From Ustulina deusta (taxonomy: Eukaryota; Ascomycota; Sordariomycetes; Xylariales; Xylariaceae): a DNA stretch of 64,000 nucleotides. The stretch is from the NCBI GenBank assembly GCA_023159155.1, contig JAJNNX010000045.1:1-64000 (forward strand). The letters are read 5' to 3'. Under the pieces are notes generated by a model. That model searched no databases. It saw only the letters and a program-made list of their open reading frames with translations, and was not told where the DNA came from. How positions within the stretch are numbered: position 1 is the stretch's first letter; each line of letters begins with the position of its first letter. A program made the translations under genes and the position numbers. Of this stretch, positions 1-14,800 are shown in pieces.

Positions 1-3000
1 TTTAATTAGTTAATATATATTGTTCGAAAATAACAAACTATAATTTTTTTTTGGACCAATAGGATATTTGCTTGTTATATAAAAAATAAAAAGATATTTT
101 TTTTTATATAATATAACTTTTTCTTTGGACTAACAAGATATTATATAAAAAAAAAAAAAATAATACGCAATTATGCTACTTCTAACCCATATTATTATAT
201 AATAGCCAAAAACAAACTTTTTAATTTTTTTTTTTTTTTTTACCTTACTATAGCGCAAAAAGCATAAGCATTTAATAAAATCTACCAAGTTACGCTTAAC
301 TTCACATATAAAAAATTTGCCGAAAATATTAGTATAGTACAAAAAAACTATAAAACTAATTAACTTTAATTTCTAAAACAAAAACTTTAATAAATCTTAT
401 ATAAATAAAGTTATAATAAATATATAGTTTGCTTACTAATTTGTTAAATATTAAAATATAAAAAAGTCCGGATAGCTATTCTAAAAAGCGTTTAAAAAAA
501 CTTCAAAAAATAAACAGTAGATATTTTTATACAATTTACTAAAACATAATACAAAATTTATAATAAATAGTTAAAAAAAACACAGCTTACAAACAACTTA
601 CTATAATTATATAAAGCAAATTTAAAATTATTAAATTTTTAGGATTTCTAACTCAAATAACCTAAATATATTATATAACAACTATTAGTCTTTTTTATAC
701 CTAGTTAAAACTTTAAACTACCTTCTAAAAAACTCTTTAGCCTATTTTAATCTTTAACCTATTATACAAACAAACCAAAAACCAAAAATTAAAAAACCGG
801 AAACTTATACAGCTTAAACCAATATTTATTCAAAATATATAATTCTAACCTTAAAGGACTAAAACTTTAAATATATAACAACTAACTATAAAGCCCAAAC
901 ATATACTAGAAATAAATATAATTATTATTAAAAGTAAGCTATAAACCGAATTCTAACTAGTATACAAGTATCCTATAGTTTATAACCCCTTTAGACCCCT
1001 GTACTACAAATATACCTTTATATAACACTAAAACTTATATTGAATAGCCTTTTTTTAGATTACCCCTATAAAGGAAAATAATAAAAAACTATTTATTATT
1101 TAAAAAATACTGCTTTTTTAAAAAAAAAAAAAATAAAAAAAACTATATAAGCCGTCCATACAACTTATTTATAATAAGGCATACTTATTTATAAATACTT
1201 ATTAACGGCTCGAAATAATAAAAAATAATACTACGCTATATTCCTGAACATTTTAAAAAACTTTACAAAAAAATATTATATATACTATATTAGACCAGAA
1301 AAATATAGTACAAGATCTATTGTAATAAATAGTTACTTAATAATATAAAACTATAACTAGTACTAGGCTAACTAGACTTTAATTACTTTATATAAATAAA
1401 TAAAAAAAATCTAGAATTAGTACTATACAAAATTAGAACTTATAATTAATAAACTTATAAAAACATAGCAAATATTTAATATAAGCTACTAAAAAAAATC
1501 TAACTAAGTATAACTATTATATAAATATATTAAAAAATACCTAAACTAGCTATAGTACTTATACTTTAAAAGCTAACATATAAAGGTTTTTTTTTTGACT
1601 TCTAAGTATATATTCAAGTAATAATAGATAATATACCGAAATATTTCATATAAAAAAATAATAATGCCTATTTTATTAATAGGAGGTATAACTAAGGTTA
1701 TTATATAAAAACTACTAACTTAGATTTTTTAAATCATTAAGCAAGCTAAACATACAATAAAACTACTTAAAAACTAGAATTTTAAAAACAACTATATAAA
1801 TAAAAAATATTTTATATACTAAAAAAAAAATATTAGTTAATAAATATACTTTTTAAAAATAAGCTTATATAAAAAGCTAATATTTTAACTCGTATAAAAT
1901 CATATATAATATTAAACCTATACTTAAAAAGTTTTTAATATTACTTAATAGAGTATAAAAAGCACCTAGAATTAAACAAAAACAATAAAATATAAACAAA
2001 AAATTTAAAAGCTAGTTACCTAATTTTTAATAAATAATAATTTATATATTATATAACTAAAAACAATATTTAGAACTATAAAACAGATATTCTATTTAAT
2101 TAGTTTACTTTAAATAACTAGTATTATATAGAATACTAAAGCGAACTATAAAATATAAGCGCTTCGAACTATTTAATAGTAAAAAAAATATAATTAAAAG
2201 CCTATATTAGATTATACCTTTATATAAAATTAACTAGATATTAGGAACTATATATATTAAGTTTAGCAGTAATAGTATAATTTTAGCTATAAATACTATA
2301 CAAATAAAAATACTTTTAGTACAACAATATATTATATTCTAAATAACTTAATACTATTTTTGTTTTTTTTAAAGGATACTAATTGCTTACAAATATACTT
2401 TAATAATATAAAAATATTATTATATAAAAAACAATAAGATTATCTTTATTATATATAAATAAAAATACTTATTTTTTAATATTAAACTATATAAAGCTAG
2501 CATATTTTTTATAAAAATAGAACTATAATAGCTTTATTACTAATTTAAATATTTTTATATAAAAAGACTATATAAGATGCTTAGTTATATAAAGTATAAT
2601 ATTAACTATTTAATTTTAGAAAAGATCTAGAAGTTTTGCTATTATTACTAGTTATATAAATAAATACTTTAATATTTTAAGTTTTTAATTAAAAACAATT
2701 ATAATTTTAATTATAAAATAATAATTAATATTATATAAATAAATAATAAATAGGTTTTTTATATAATTAATACTACTATATTGTTTTAAGTAGTAATATT
2801 TTTTAAATTAATATTTATATAAAACGTTTAAAAAGTGCTATATAAATATTAGATTAATATATACTAAAAAATTTTTAATAATATTATATATAACTTAAAT
2901 ATAAACTTTTTATTTAAAAAATTTTAGAACTAAGCTAGAATTATAAATTTTTAATATTATGCAATACTTATTAAAGCATATTAAATAATAAGCAAAATTA

Positions 3001-5247
3001 AAAAAGCATATAGCTTATTTTATTATATATATAATATATTAAAAGCTAAAATTAATTATTATATAAAAAATAAATCAATCTTATAAATAGCAATTAAAGC
3101 TTTAAATAATACTGCTAAGCTAAATAGCTTTATATTAACCCTTCTAGTTTTTAAAACATACTTTAGAGTTAACTAAAACTTATTTTTTTTGCTTAATATT
3201 ATATAAAAAGCAAAAGCTATAAGAAAAGCTATAAAAATATTGTATAAAAAAAAAACAAAGGTTAAAAATTAACCGTATAACTAACTAGTATAATAGATTA
3301 GTTTTATATAATATATTATTGTTTTTTTTTTTTAAAATAAAGTTTTAATATAGCAAAAAAAAGAAGCTAAAACAGACTATATAAAATAAAATCTATTAAA
3401 AAATTAGATATAATTATTAATTTAATAAATAGCTTAATACGGTTTAAATAGACCTAAGTTAAGCTTTACTACTATATAACTAAAAAAATATTTTTAGATA
3501 ATTAAAACAAAAAGGCAAAAAATATATAATTTTTTTAAAAGCTTGATATATAAAAAAAATAAAAAATATTTTTAAAAAGCTGTATAATTTTTTATAACTT
3601 TTATATAATAAATTAGCCAGCTATTCCTAACCCTTAAAAAGGAATAGAGCTATGCTTTAGCTGTTAAATTATACAAAAATAGCATAATTAATATACCCGG
3701 CGGACTATTTAAAAAATTGGACACTACAGAGATTAATAACCTTATTGTATAAGGCATATTTTAGTTTATAAAATATAACCTAGCTAAGCATAACAATACT
3801 TAGATTTTTAAGTCCTAGTTTATATAAAAATCAAAAAAAAAATAACTAAGCTATATAAAAAGTTCTAATTTATTATATAAAGCTATAATAATAAAAATAA
3901 AGAAATAGTTTTTATTTAGTTGCTTATAATCCAATAGATAAGCTAGCAATTATTTTTTGTACTAGGCCTTTTTTTAATCTATAATTTTAATACTTTAGGC
4001 AAGCTTTAAAATATTATATAGGCGTACATATAATCGAAAGATAAGCTAGCCAGAAAAATTATTATATAATTATTATTTAAACTAAAATTAAAATATTCTA
4101 ATAGAACAATTCTTTAAATCGTACAACTATTATATAGATTTATAAAATTAAAGCTATACTAGTTCAAAATATATTACTAGTACTACTACAAAAAACTAAA
4201 AATAACTATTTTTATATATAACCTATATTTTTTGTTTATAGAAAATCTATTATATAACTTTAGTATTACTAGCTTGCAAACAAATAATACGTTTAGTTTT
4301 ATAACTTTAAGCTTTTTGGAAAAAAAAAATATAAATTTTAATAAGCTAAGTTTTACATAAAGCCAAAAAAAGCATTTCGGTAAGACTACTTTATAGAATT
4401 TAATAATAAACAAATTATATTATTGTTTAAAAAAAAAATTATTTTAACCTAAAAGAACTAAACAAACTAACTAAACCTAGTTAACTTTTATATAACTAAT
4501 TTTGTTTAGCAATATATTTTATAATAAGCAAAAAAAAACACATATATTAGTAATATTTGCAAGCTAGAAATAGTATATAACTTATGTATTGCTGCCTAAA
4601 TAATAGATCTTATATTATATAATATTAAAAATTTAAACAAAAAGATTTAATAGCAAATAAATAATTATAACTATAGCTTAATATTTGTACTACTTAACTT
4701 ATGCTATATAAAACTATTTATTTTTATAAATAGATTGTTTGCAAATAATATAAATATAACTTTCTAGTTTAAATTTATTATTATATTAGGCATAAAGCGC
4801 TATATAAAAAAAATTTTAAGCTTTAAAATTAAAAGTAATATTATATACTAAAACTTAAATAAATATAAATAAATAATTAAAAATATACTTATAAATAAGT
4901 TATACAACATAATTAATAGATTTAATAGTACTATTACTTTCTATATAATACTTTAGAAAATTATAGCTTTACTAAAATTGCTTTTAATTTTAGCTGTTCT
5001 ATATTTAGACTTAAAATTGTTATATAATTGCTTAATAAAACTAGATATAATATAAAAAAAGCAATTAATAATTAATATTATATCTTTTTATAAATTGTAT
5101 AAAAAAAAAAAAATTTCTAAAGTATAATAAATTAATAAAAAAGATAACCTAGCTAATATGTTTACAAAACAAACGTTAAACCAAGCATTAAAAACCTTTG
5201 TTTTAATAAATAAACTAACTATACAAATTGAAATATTTGTTAAATAA
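1..5247 (+). mobile_element. Degenerate Copia-like (Ty1) retrotransposon, left end outside the window
   Basis: This stretch is extremely AT-rich and has no long open frame. At 5131-5247 one + strand frame reads INKKDNLANMFTKQTLNQAL and then ends at a TAA. That matches the conserved RNase H C-terminus of Copia polyproteins (the xNLADxFTK pattern). The two codons just before it (5125-5130) are both TAA, which C-to-T change would produce from CAA, so this is consistent with RIP. The element would encode gag, protease, integrase, reverse transcriptase and RNase H, but I could recognise only the RNase H end. The start lies before the window or cannot be resolved, and no LTR pair was identified. 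The Copia assignment rests on this one motif. Confidence 0.6.
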
Positions 5248-5300
5248 ATATAAAAAGTTATTATATAAGTATAGTATTTATAAAAAAAAAAAAATCAAAA

Positions 5301-5380
5301 TAATAAAAATAATATATAATATATTAACTCTAAATAAAAATAATAAAAATAATATATAATATATTAACTCTAAATAAAAA
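5301..5380. repeat. Perfect tandem duplication, 2 x 40 bp
   Basis: Bases 5301-5340 and 5341-5380 are identical 40-mers, placed just after the end of the Copia-like frame. Other repeats in this block differ at many sites, so a perfect duplication suggests a late replication-slippage or repair event. The phase of the repeat can be shifted by a few bases because the flanks are similar. Confidence 0.9.
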
Positions 5381-6920
5381 TAATATAAACCCTACTTTAT
5401 TCCTTTCTAAATATTTATTTCTTTATTATATAACTAAAAACCCCCCCTCCTACAAAACTTTTTTTCTTTTATATATAGTAACTATATCAAGCATTATATA
5501 ATTGCTATATATATATAGCGCAAGCGTTATTCTAAAATCCAACAATCTAGCAATAGCTATAGAACAAAAAACCACTGCAAGCCGTACAAGCATTCTATAT
5601 ATAAGCAATAATAGTAATACTACGTAACTAGATAAGGACCGCACAAAAGTAACCCTTATAACAAAAAATTTGCGCAATTACAAATATAAATAGCTTAATT
5701 AACAATACCTAAATCTAAATATTAACTAAAAGCAAAGCAACAACCCAAGCTTTATTAGCTTATATATAAAAAACTAACATATTAGTAATACATATAAATA
5801 TACCGTACAAAACAAAAACAAATATTTATATTAATGTATAACACAACAAAAAAGCAACAATTGTTTGGATTATTTATTAGTAGTAATATAATATTATATC
5901 CGGGCTCCTATCTAATAACAATAGGCATACAACTACTATTGCTGAATAGCTAGATAGCGTCCATTATATAAGTATATATATATATATATATATAAACAGA
6001 CCAACATATAAAGCAATAAATTATAAAAACAATAAGAAATAAAAAACAATAAAGAACTTAAATACCTTTTATACTCGGGCTCTTCTACATATAAGCTAAT
6101 ATATACTTGCTTATTTTTATATTCTTTCCGTACAAAATAATATATATTTATTTACTATTTTTATGTTCTTTTTATATAAAGCAATATATACTTGCCTACT
6201 TTTATATTTTTTCCGTACAAAAAATATTTGTTAATTTAGCTATATATATATTATACTAAAAGCTTTAACTAGTAATTGCCCGTATAAAACCTACTAATTA
6301 AACAAGCTAGCTAATTATAAACTTTGCTAGTGCACGGATTAAAAGCACCCGGTTTAGCTTTGACCTAGATAGCTACCAAGTAACCTTTAGTTTATATTTT
6401 TAGCTAATTATATAGCTAAAACATTAGCTTTGTAATCCTGCTTTTTATAATTATATTTAGAACAAATAACTAAATAATTTAGCTATTATATACAAAGCTA
6501 AATCGCTGATCTAATTAATATATTTATTAAATAAAATATTACATATATATTTTAATTAGTTATATAATATATAATTACTTTTTTTTTTTTTTTTATATAA
6601 CAAGCAGTTATAACTAAAAAAAAAAATAGCTAATATTAGAATAACTAATATTAATTATAACTATATCGTATACCCGTATATTACATAAATAAACAGATAT
6701 TTTCGTATAAAAACTATTAACTATAAAAACTTTATTTTTTTTTATTATTTTAGCTTATATGCTAGCAAAATTCTTTTTTTAAAAAAAATTCTATCTTATA
6801 TAAAGTATTTTTTTCTTTTTTTTTTTCGGTACAAAATTTAGATATAGTACAATATAGTACATTTTATTAACATGCGTTTATTTGCTTTTATATATAATAT
6901 TATACACAGCCTATTTAACA
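5381..6920. other. Unassigned AT-rich decayed DNA
   Basis: No gene is visible. The stretch holds a short (TA)n run at about 5973-5994 and a few islands with more G and C (for example 5890-5960 and 6320-6390). It may include the 3' LTR of the Copia-like element, but I found no partner sequence in the window. The short open frame at 5450-5677 is low-complexity and shows no codon structure. Confidence 0.5.
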
Positions 6921-8220
6921 ATTACTAAATAATTTTTTTTTTATATTATATAAAATATTTATTTTTATTTATATTAGTTAGCTAGGCTTAAAAAAAACTA
7001 AAATAAACGTTTTATATACTAGTAGTTTTATATATTTAAAAGTTTATTTTTATTTTAGTTCTATTATAAATAGCTTATTTTTTTTAATAATTAATTTAAA
7101 AAAATAGTAATTTTATTAATATAATAAATAAATATATAAATATAGTTATAAAACTTAAAAAATAACTAAATTAATTTAATATTTTTAAAATTATTAAAGT
7201 TTTAATTTAAAATTGCTTAAATTTTAATAAAATTAATTCTGATTTTTATTTTAGCTTTTATAACTATTTTTAAATAATTAATAATAAATATATTAAAATA
7301 AAAATTTTAATATTTTTTTAATAGTTAGCTTAATATAAATAATAAATTATTTTTTTATAATAAGTTTAGTATTATTTTTTTTTTTAAATAAATTAAAATA
7401 TTATTTATATAAATATTTATAAATTTGTTTAAAAAGTTTTAAATTTATATATTAATAAAAATTTACTACTAAATAATTTTTATTTTTAAACTAAATAATA
7501 AAACTTTTTATTAAAACATTTTTTTATAAGTATAAAAAAAATAATAATATAATTTTATAATTAGTAATAATTAATAAAAAGTTTTAATAATATTTAGTTT
7601 TATAAAATAAATAATATTATAATAATTAAATATAATATTATTAATATTTAAAGCTAATATAATTTAATGTTTTAAATATATATTTTTTGATTAATAATTA
7701 ATTATAAATTTATATTTAATTAATTTATATTTAATTAATTTAAGTTTAAATATAAATAAAATAAAAATAATATTTAAATTTATATTTTATTTAATAAAAT
7801 TTATAATTAATAGTTTATTTATAAACTTTTTTTTAAATAAAATAAATTATATAAATATTTAATATTAATAAAGTTTAAAAATATATTTTTTATTATTAAG
7901 TTTTAATATTATATTAAATTTTAATTATAATAATAATAAAATTTTAGATTTTTTTTTTAAAAAGAACTTTTTTAAATATAATAGCTAAAAAAAACAAAAA
8001 GTTTTATATTAACTTTATATATTTAAAGTTTTTTTTTTTTAAAAATAAGATTAGTTTATTATTAAAAATTTTTTATAATATTATTTAATTAATTTAAATT
8101 TATTTTTTTTATAAAATATTAATTATTTTAAAATTTCTTTTAAATAGTTTAATATAATTATTTTTAGTTATTATAAATTTAATTATAATAAGTTTTTTTA
8201 AAGTTTTTTTAGCTAATTAT
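6921..8220. repeat. Partial third copy of the nested LTR element (internal segment)
   Basis: From about 6921 this sequence aligns with 10,290-11,430 and with 13,845-15,130, the right part of the internal region that follows LTR1 and LTR2. It stops abruptly at 8220, where LTR1 begins, about 200 bp short of where the other copies continue. It is therefore a truncated copy abutting the outer element. It is heavily AT-decayed and has no open frame. Confidence 0.7.
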
Positions 8221-8456
8221 TGTTATGATTAGTTAAATAAAGCTTTTATAGCTAGTTTATTAATACTATAAATAAAGACTTTAAGCTAAAAAAAAAAGAA
8301 AAAAAAAAGAAAGTTAGAGTTTATAAGGTAGGTAGATATAGACTCTATATGTATAGCTGCTAAGTTATAAGTTAGTTTATATATAGACTTCCTATTTTAT
8401 TGCTATATAGGTTTAGAATTTTTATAGGTTTTGCTAAAACTGTACTAATTATTATA
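8221..8456. repeat. LTR copy 1 (left LTR of outer element)
   Basis: This 236-bp repeat starts TGTTATGATTAG and shares its whole length with the three other copies. It is the most decayed of the four, with most C and G replaced by T and A. Its right end (ATTATA, 8451-8456) corresponds to ATTACA in copy 3. Confidence 0.8.
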
Positions 8457-11400
8457 TTTTTTTTTAAAACTAAAAGTTTAAATATAGTTTTAATTCGAAG
8501 TTATTAATAATATTAGGTTTATATAGTTTTTTTATATTATATTGCTTTATTATTATTTTTATAATTATTTATAAATTTGTTAACTACTGCTATATATATT
8601 TATTTTTATAATTTTATAAAAAGTTTAGAAGTTTTTTTATAAATTTTATAAAATTAGTTAAACTTAATTAGTATATTTTAAAAATTTTAAATTATATACT
8701 AAATATAATTAAAATTATAGCTTTTTTAAGCAACTTAATATTATAGCTTTTTTTTTTTTTTTTATATTTTTAATTATTTAATTTATTTAATTTTAAATTT
8801 TGCTTTACTATTAATATTTTTAACTAAAAATAATAATTAAATTTATTAAAATAAAAAATTATTATTTATTTTTTATAATTAGTTAGTATAAAATAAGTTT
8901 TTTATTTTATAAAAGTTAGACAAATTAAAAATATAACTAAATTTTTGTTTTTTAAGATTTTAAAAAGTTTAATTAATTAAAAGTCCAATCTAATAATTAG
9001 TACTTATATTATAAAACTTTTTTTTTTTAAAAAGATTTTATTTTTTATTTTAAAATTTATTAAGCTTTTTTTTTATTAGTTTATAACTTATATTATTTTT
9101 ATATAAAAATTGCTATATTATATATTATTTTTTAAACGTTTTAAGTTTAGTAAACTAGTTTAAATATTTATTACTTAATATTAAAATTTATAATAGTTTT
9201 ATTAATATTTACTATTAAAAAGTTTTATATTTTTATTTTTATTATTATTTTTTAAACCTAAAAATAATAAGTATTATTAAAGTAATGCTTAGTGCTTATA
9301 AAATTATTAATTATTACTATAAACTTAAAAATAAATAATTTTATATTATTTAATATTTATATGTCCAGTATATTAAAAAATCTATATAGATTTTTATAAT
9401 ATTATATAGCTAGTAATTTTATAGTATTTATTTTTTTGCTAAATAAAGTTGCAATTAAATAATTAAACTTATTTATAAATATTTATATATAGTTATAACT
9501 TTATTAGTTAAGTAATATGTTTTTATTATTTATTATTATATGTTGCTATATTATAGCTAGTATAAACGATAAGTAAAAAAAGCCAGAAGTTTTGTTTTAT
9601 AATATTTTATTTTTTTTATAATTATAATAATTATATATATATTGTTTATAATTATATTTTAAGTAAAACTAGTAATATTTTTGTTTTAATATTTTAATTA
9701 TTTTATGCTAACTTTAATATATAGTAATTAAAAATATATAAGTTTTTTAAATTAAAACTATATAAAATAATTTTAAATATATATAGCTTTTTATTTTATT
9801 TTCTAGATCTTATAGCTAGTTTTTTTGTTTGATTAAATTTATTAGGTTAGCTTTTTAGAAAGTATTAAATAAAAAGTTTATAGTTAATATAAGATTTAGT
9901 ATTTTATTAAGCAGAATTAATACTATTAATTTTTTTTTAGTTTTTTTAGTTTTAATTATAAAGAGCTTAGCTATTTTTTTTAATAGAATATTAGTTATTA
10001 TATTTTTTTGTTTTAATTAGTATTAAAAAATAAAATTAAAGTTTAATAAAAAATTAGTTTAATATATTTATTATATTAATAAAATCTATTTATTTAAAAA
10101 ATATAATAAAGCTTAATAATTAGTTATTATAAAAAACTTAATTCTAAAACGTTTTAAGTAATAATATTTTAAAGTTTATATTACTACTAGAAGTTTATAG
10201 TTTTAAATTAAGTAAGTTTGCTTAATTAGTATTATTATTTTAAAAAAATACTTTATAAGTTTTTAAGTTATATTTTTTTATTATTACTAAATAACTTTTT
10301 TTATTATATTATATAAATTATTTATTTTTATTTATATTAATTAATTAGGTTTAAAAAAAGCTAAAATAAGTATTTTATATATTAATAGTTTTATATATTT
10401 AAAAATTTGTTTTTATTTTAGTCTTATTATAAATAGCTTATTTTTTTTTAATAGTTAGTTTAAAAGGGCAGCAATTTTATTAATATAATAAATAAATATA
10501 TAATTATAATTATAAAGCTTAAAAAATAACTAGATTAATTTAATATTTTTAAAATTATTAAAGTTTTAATTTAAAATTGTTTAGATTTTTATAAAATTAA
10601 TTTTAATTTTTACTTTAGTTTTTATAACTATTTTTAAATAATTAATAATAAATATATTAAAACAAAACTTTTTAATATTTTTTTAATATTTAGTTTAATA
10701 TAAGTAATAAATTATTTTTTAGTTTTAAAATAAATTAAAATTTTATTTATATAAATATTTGCAAATTTATTTAAAAATTTTTAAATTTATATATTAATAA
10801 AAGCTTATTATTAAGCAGGTTTTATTTTTAAACTAAATAATAAAACTTTTTGTTAAAATATTTTTTTATAAATTTAAAAAAAATAATAATAATATAATTT
10901 TATAATTAATAATATTATAATAATTAAATATAATATTACTAATATTTAAAACTAGTATAATTTAATTTTTTAAATATAAATAAAATAAAAATAATATTTA
11001 AATTTATATTATATTTAATAAAGTTTATAACTAATAGTTTATTTATAAATTTTTTTTAAATAAAATAAACTATATAAATATTTAATATTAATAAAGCTTA
11101 AAAATATATATTTTTATTATTAAGTTTTAATATTATATTAAATCTTAGTTATAATAATAATAAAATTTTAGATTTTTTTTTTAAAAAAAATCTTTTTAAA
11201 TATAATAACTAAAAAAATAAAAAGCTTTATATTAACTTTATATATTTAGGGGGTTTTTTTTAAAAAAATAGGATTAGTTTATTATTAAAATTCTTTTATA
11301 GTATTACTTAATTAATTTAAGTTTATTTTTTTTATAAAACCTTAATTATTTTTAAATTTTTTTTAAATAATTTAATATAGTTATTTTTAATTATTATAAA

Positions 11401-11635
11401 TTTAATTATAATAAGCTCTTTTAAAGTTTTTTTAGCTAGTTGTTTTTACTTATTTTAATAAAAATAATTTTAAAATTTTTATATAATTTTTTTAACAGCA
11501 GGTTAGTTTTTTTTTTTTTAGGAATTATTATATAAACTTTTTTTGTTTTAAGTTTAAAAGTTCTAAGTTTTTTTTGCGTTTTTTTAGTTTTAGTTATTTT
11601 TAAAATAATTATTTTATTTTTAAAAAGTTGTTTTA

Positions 11636-11640
11636 ATATT
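11636..11640. repeat. Target-site duplication ATATT (partner at 17,516-17,520)
   Basis: ATATT lies directly before LTR copy 2 and directly after LTR copy 3. The sequence before it and the sequence after its partner are joined with a single ATATT at 15,324-15,328 inside the inner element. That join is the pre-insertion site. Confidence 0.75.
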
Positions 11641-11876
11641 TGTTACGATTAGTCAAGTAAAGCTTCCATAGCTAGTTTATTAATACTATAAATAAAGACT
11701 CTAAGCTAAAAAAGAAAAAAAAAAAAAAAAAAGTTAAAGTTTATAAAGTAGATAAATATAGACTTTATGTATATAACTGCAGAGTTATAGGTTAGTCCGT
11801 ACATAGACTTTCTATTTTATTACTATATAGGTCTAGAGTTCTTGCAGGTCTTGCTAAGATTATATTAACTATTATA
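11641..11876. repeat. LTR copy 2 (left LTR of inner element)
   Basis: Starts TGTTACGATTAG, is 236 bp long, and is preceded by the target duplication ATATT at 11,636-11,640. It keeps a few CpG sites that copy 1 has lost. Confidence 0.8.
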
Positions 11877-14800
11877 CTACCTCTTTTTAAAACTAAAAGT
11901 TTAAACATAGTTTTAATTCGAAGCTACTAATAATATTAAATTTATATAGTTTTTTTATATTATACTATTTTACTATTATTTTTATAATTATTTATAAATT
12001 TATTAGTTATTATTATATATATTTATTTTTATAATTTTATTAAAAGTTTAAAAACTTTTTTATAAGTTTTATAAAATTAATTAAGCTTAATTAGTACGTT
12101 TTTAAAATTTGAAGCTATATACTAAGTATTATTAAGATTATAGCTTTTTTAAGCAATTTAGTATTATAGTTTTTTATTTTTTTTATATACTTTTAATTGT
12201 TTTATTTGTTTAATTTTAAATTCTGCTTTATTATTAATATTTTTAGCTAAAAGTAATAATTAGATTTATTAAAATAAAAAGTTATTACTTACTTTTTATA
12301 ATTAATTAATATAAAATAGGTTTTTTATTTTATAAAAATTAAATAAATTAAAAATATAGCTAAATTTTTGTTTTTTTAAGATTTTAAAAAATCTAACTAA
12401 TTAAGAGTCCAATTTAATAGTTAGTACTTGCATTACAAAGCTTTTTTTTTTTAAAAAAACTTTATTTTTTATTTTAAAATCTATTAAACATTTTTTTTTA
12501 TTAGTTTATAGCTTATATTGTTTTTATATAAAGGTTGTTATATTATATATTATTTTTTAAATATTTTAAGTTTAATAAACTAGTTCGAACGTTTATTATT
12601 TATTATTAAAAAGTTTTATGTTTTAATTTTTATTATTATTTTTAGTAGTAATATATTAATTAATAAATACTATAAAAAATTATATATAAAAACTAAAGCA
12701 AAAAAATAAATATTTTAATTGTTTTAATATTTATTAATATAAAAATAGAGTTATTAGTCTAGTTTTTAATTAATTAATTTTATTACTTTTTAAGTTTAAA
12801 GGTAATAAGTATTACTAAAGCAGTACTTAGTACTTATAAAACTATTAATTATTGCTATAAATTTAAAAATAAATAGTCCTATATTATTTAATATTTATAT
12901 ATTTAATATATTAAAAAATCTATATAAACTTTTATAATATTGTATAGCTAGTAACTTTATAATATTTATTTTTTTATTAAGTAAAGTTATAATTAAACAG
13001 CTAAACTTGTTTATAAATACCTATATATAATTATAACCCTATTAGTTAAGTAGTATATTTTTACTATTTATTATTACGTATTGCTATATTATAGCTAATA
13101 TAAACAATAAATAAAAAAAACTAAAAGTTTTGTTTTATAATATCTTATTTTTTTTATAGTTGTAATAATTACATATATATTATTTATAATTATATTTTAA
13201 ATAAAACTATTAATATTTTTGTTTTAATATTTTAATTATTTTATATTAACTTTAGTATATAATAATTAAAAATATATAAACTTTTTAAATTAAAACTATA
13301 TAAAAAAAATAGTTCTATTTAAAGTAATTTCGGATATATATAGTTTTTTGTTTTTATTTTTTAAATTTTACAGCTAGTTTTTTTGTTTAATTAGGTCTAT
13401 TAGGTTGGCTTTTTAGGAAGTATTAAATAGTAGGTCTATAATTAATATAAAACTTAATATTTTATTAAACAAGAATAATATTATTATTTTTTTTTTAGTT
13501 TTTTTAGTTTTAATTATAAAAAGCTTAGCTATTTTTTTAATAAAATATTAGCTACTATATTTTTTTGTTTTAATTAATATTAAAAAGTAATATTAAAATT
13601 TAATAAAAAGTTGGTCTAATATACTTGTTATATTAATAAAATCTATTTATTTAAAAAATATAGTAAAGCTTAATAATTAGTTATTATAAAGAACTTAATT
13701 CTAAAAAACTCTAAGCAATAATATTCTAAAATTTATACTACTATTAAAAATTTACAGTTTTAAATTAGGTAAGCTTGCTTAATTAATATTATTGTTTTAA
13801 AAAAATATTTTATAAGTTTTTAAGTTATATTTTTTTATTATTACTAAATAATTTTTTTTATTATATTACGTAAAATATTTGTTTTTATTTATATTAGTTA
13901 GCCGGGCTTAAAAAAAGCTAAAATAAGTGCTTTATATATTAGTAGTTTTATATGTTCGAAAGTTTATTTTTGTTTTAGTCTTATTATAAATAGCTTATTT
14001 TTTTTTAGTAATTAATTTAAAAAAATAGTAATTTTACTAGTATAATAAATAAATAAATAAATATAATTATAAAACTCAAAAAATAACTAGATTAATTTAA
14101 TATTTTTTAAATTATTAAAGTTCTAATTTAAAGTTGTTTAAATTTTTATAAAATTAATTCTAATTTTAACTTTAGTTTTTATAATTATTTTTAAATAATT
14201 AATAATAAATATATTAAAATAAAACTTTTTAATATTTTTTTAATATTTGGTTTAATATAAGTAATAGATTATTTATTTATAATAGATTTAGTATTATTTT
14301 TTAGTTTTAAAATAAATTAAAATATTATTTGCGTAAATATTTATAAATTTGTTTAGAAGTTCTTAGATTTATATATTAATAAAAACTTGCTACTAAGCAG
14401 GCTTTATTTTTAAATTAAATAATAAAACCTTTTATTAAAATATTTTTTTATAAGTTTAAAAAAAAATTAAATAATATAATTTTATAATTAATAATAATTA
14501 ATAAAAAGCTTTAATAATATTTAGTTTTATAAAATAAGTAATATTATAATAATTAAATATAATATTATTAATATTTAAAACTAATATAATTTAATTTTTT
14601 AAATATATATTTTTTTATTAATAATTAATTATAAATTTATATTTAATTAATTTAAGTTTAAATATAAATAAAATAAAAATAATATTTAAGTTTATATTTT
14701 ATTTAATAAAGTTTATAGCTAGTAATTTATTTATAAACTTTTTTTTAAATAAAATAAACTATATAAATATTTAATATTAATAAGGTTTAAAAGTACGTTT

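Noticed and set aside
130..5677. Short open frames in the AT-rich block (for example 4186-4413, 5450-5677)
   Set aside because: Composition is almost only A/T-codon residues (Phe, Ile, Lys, Tyr) with no domain. They are chance frames in decayed repeats.
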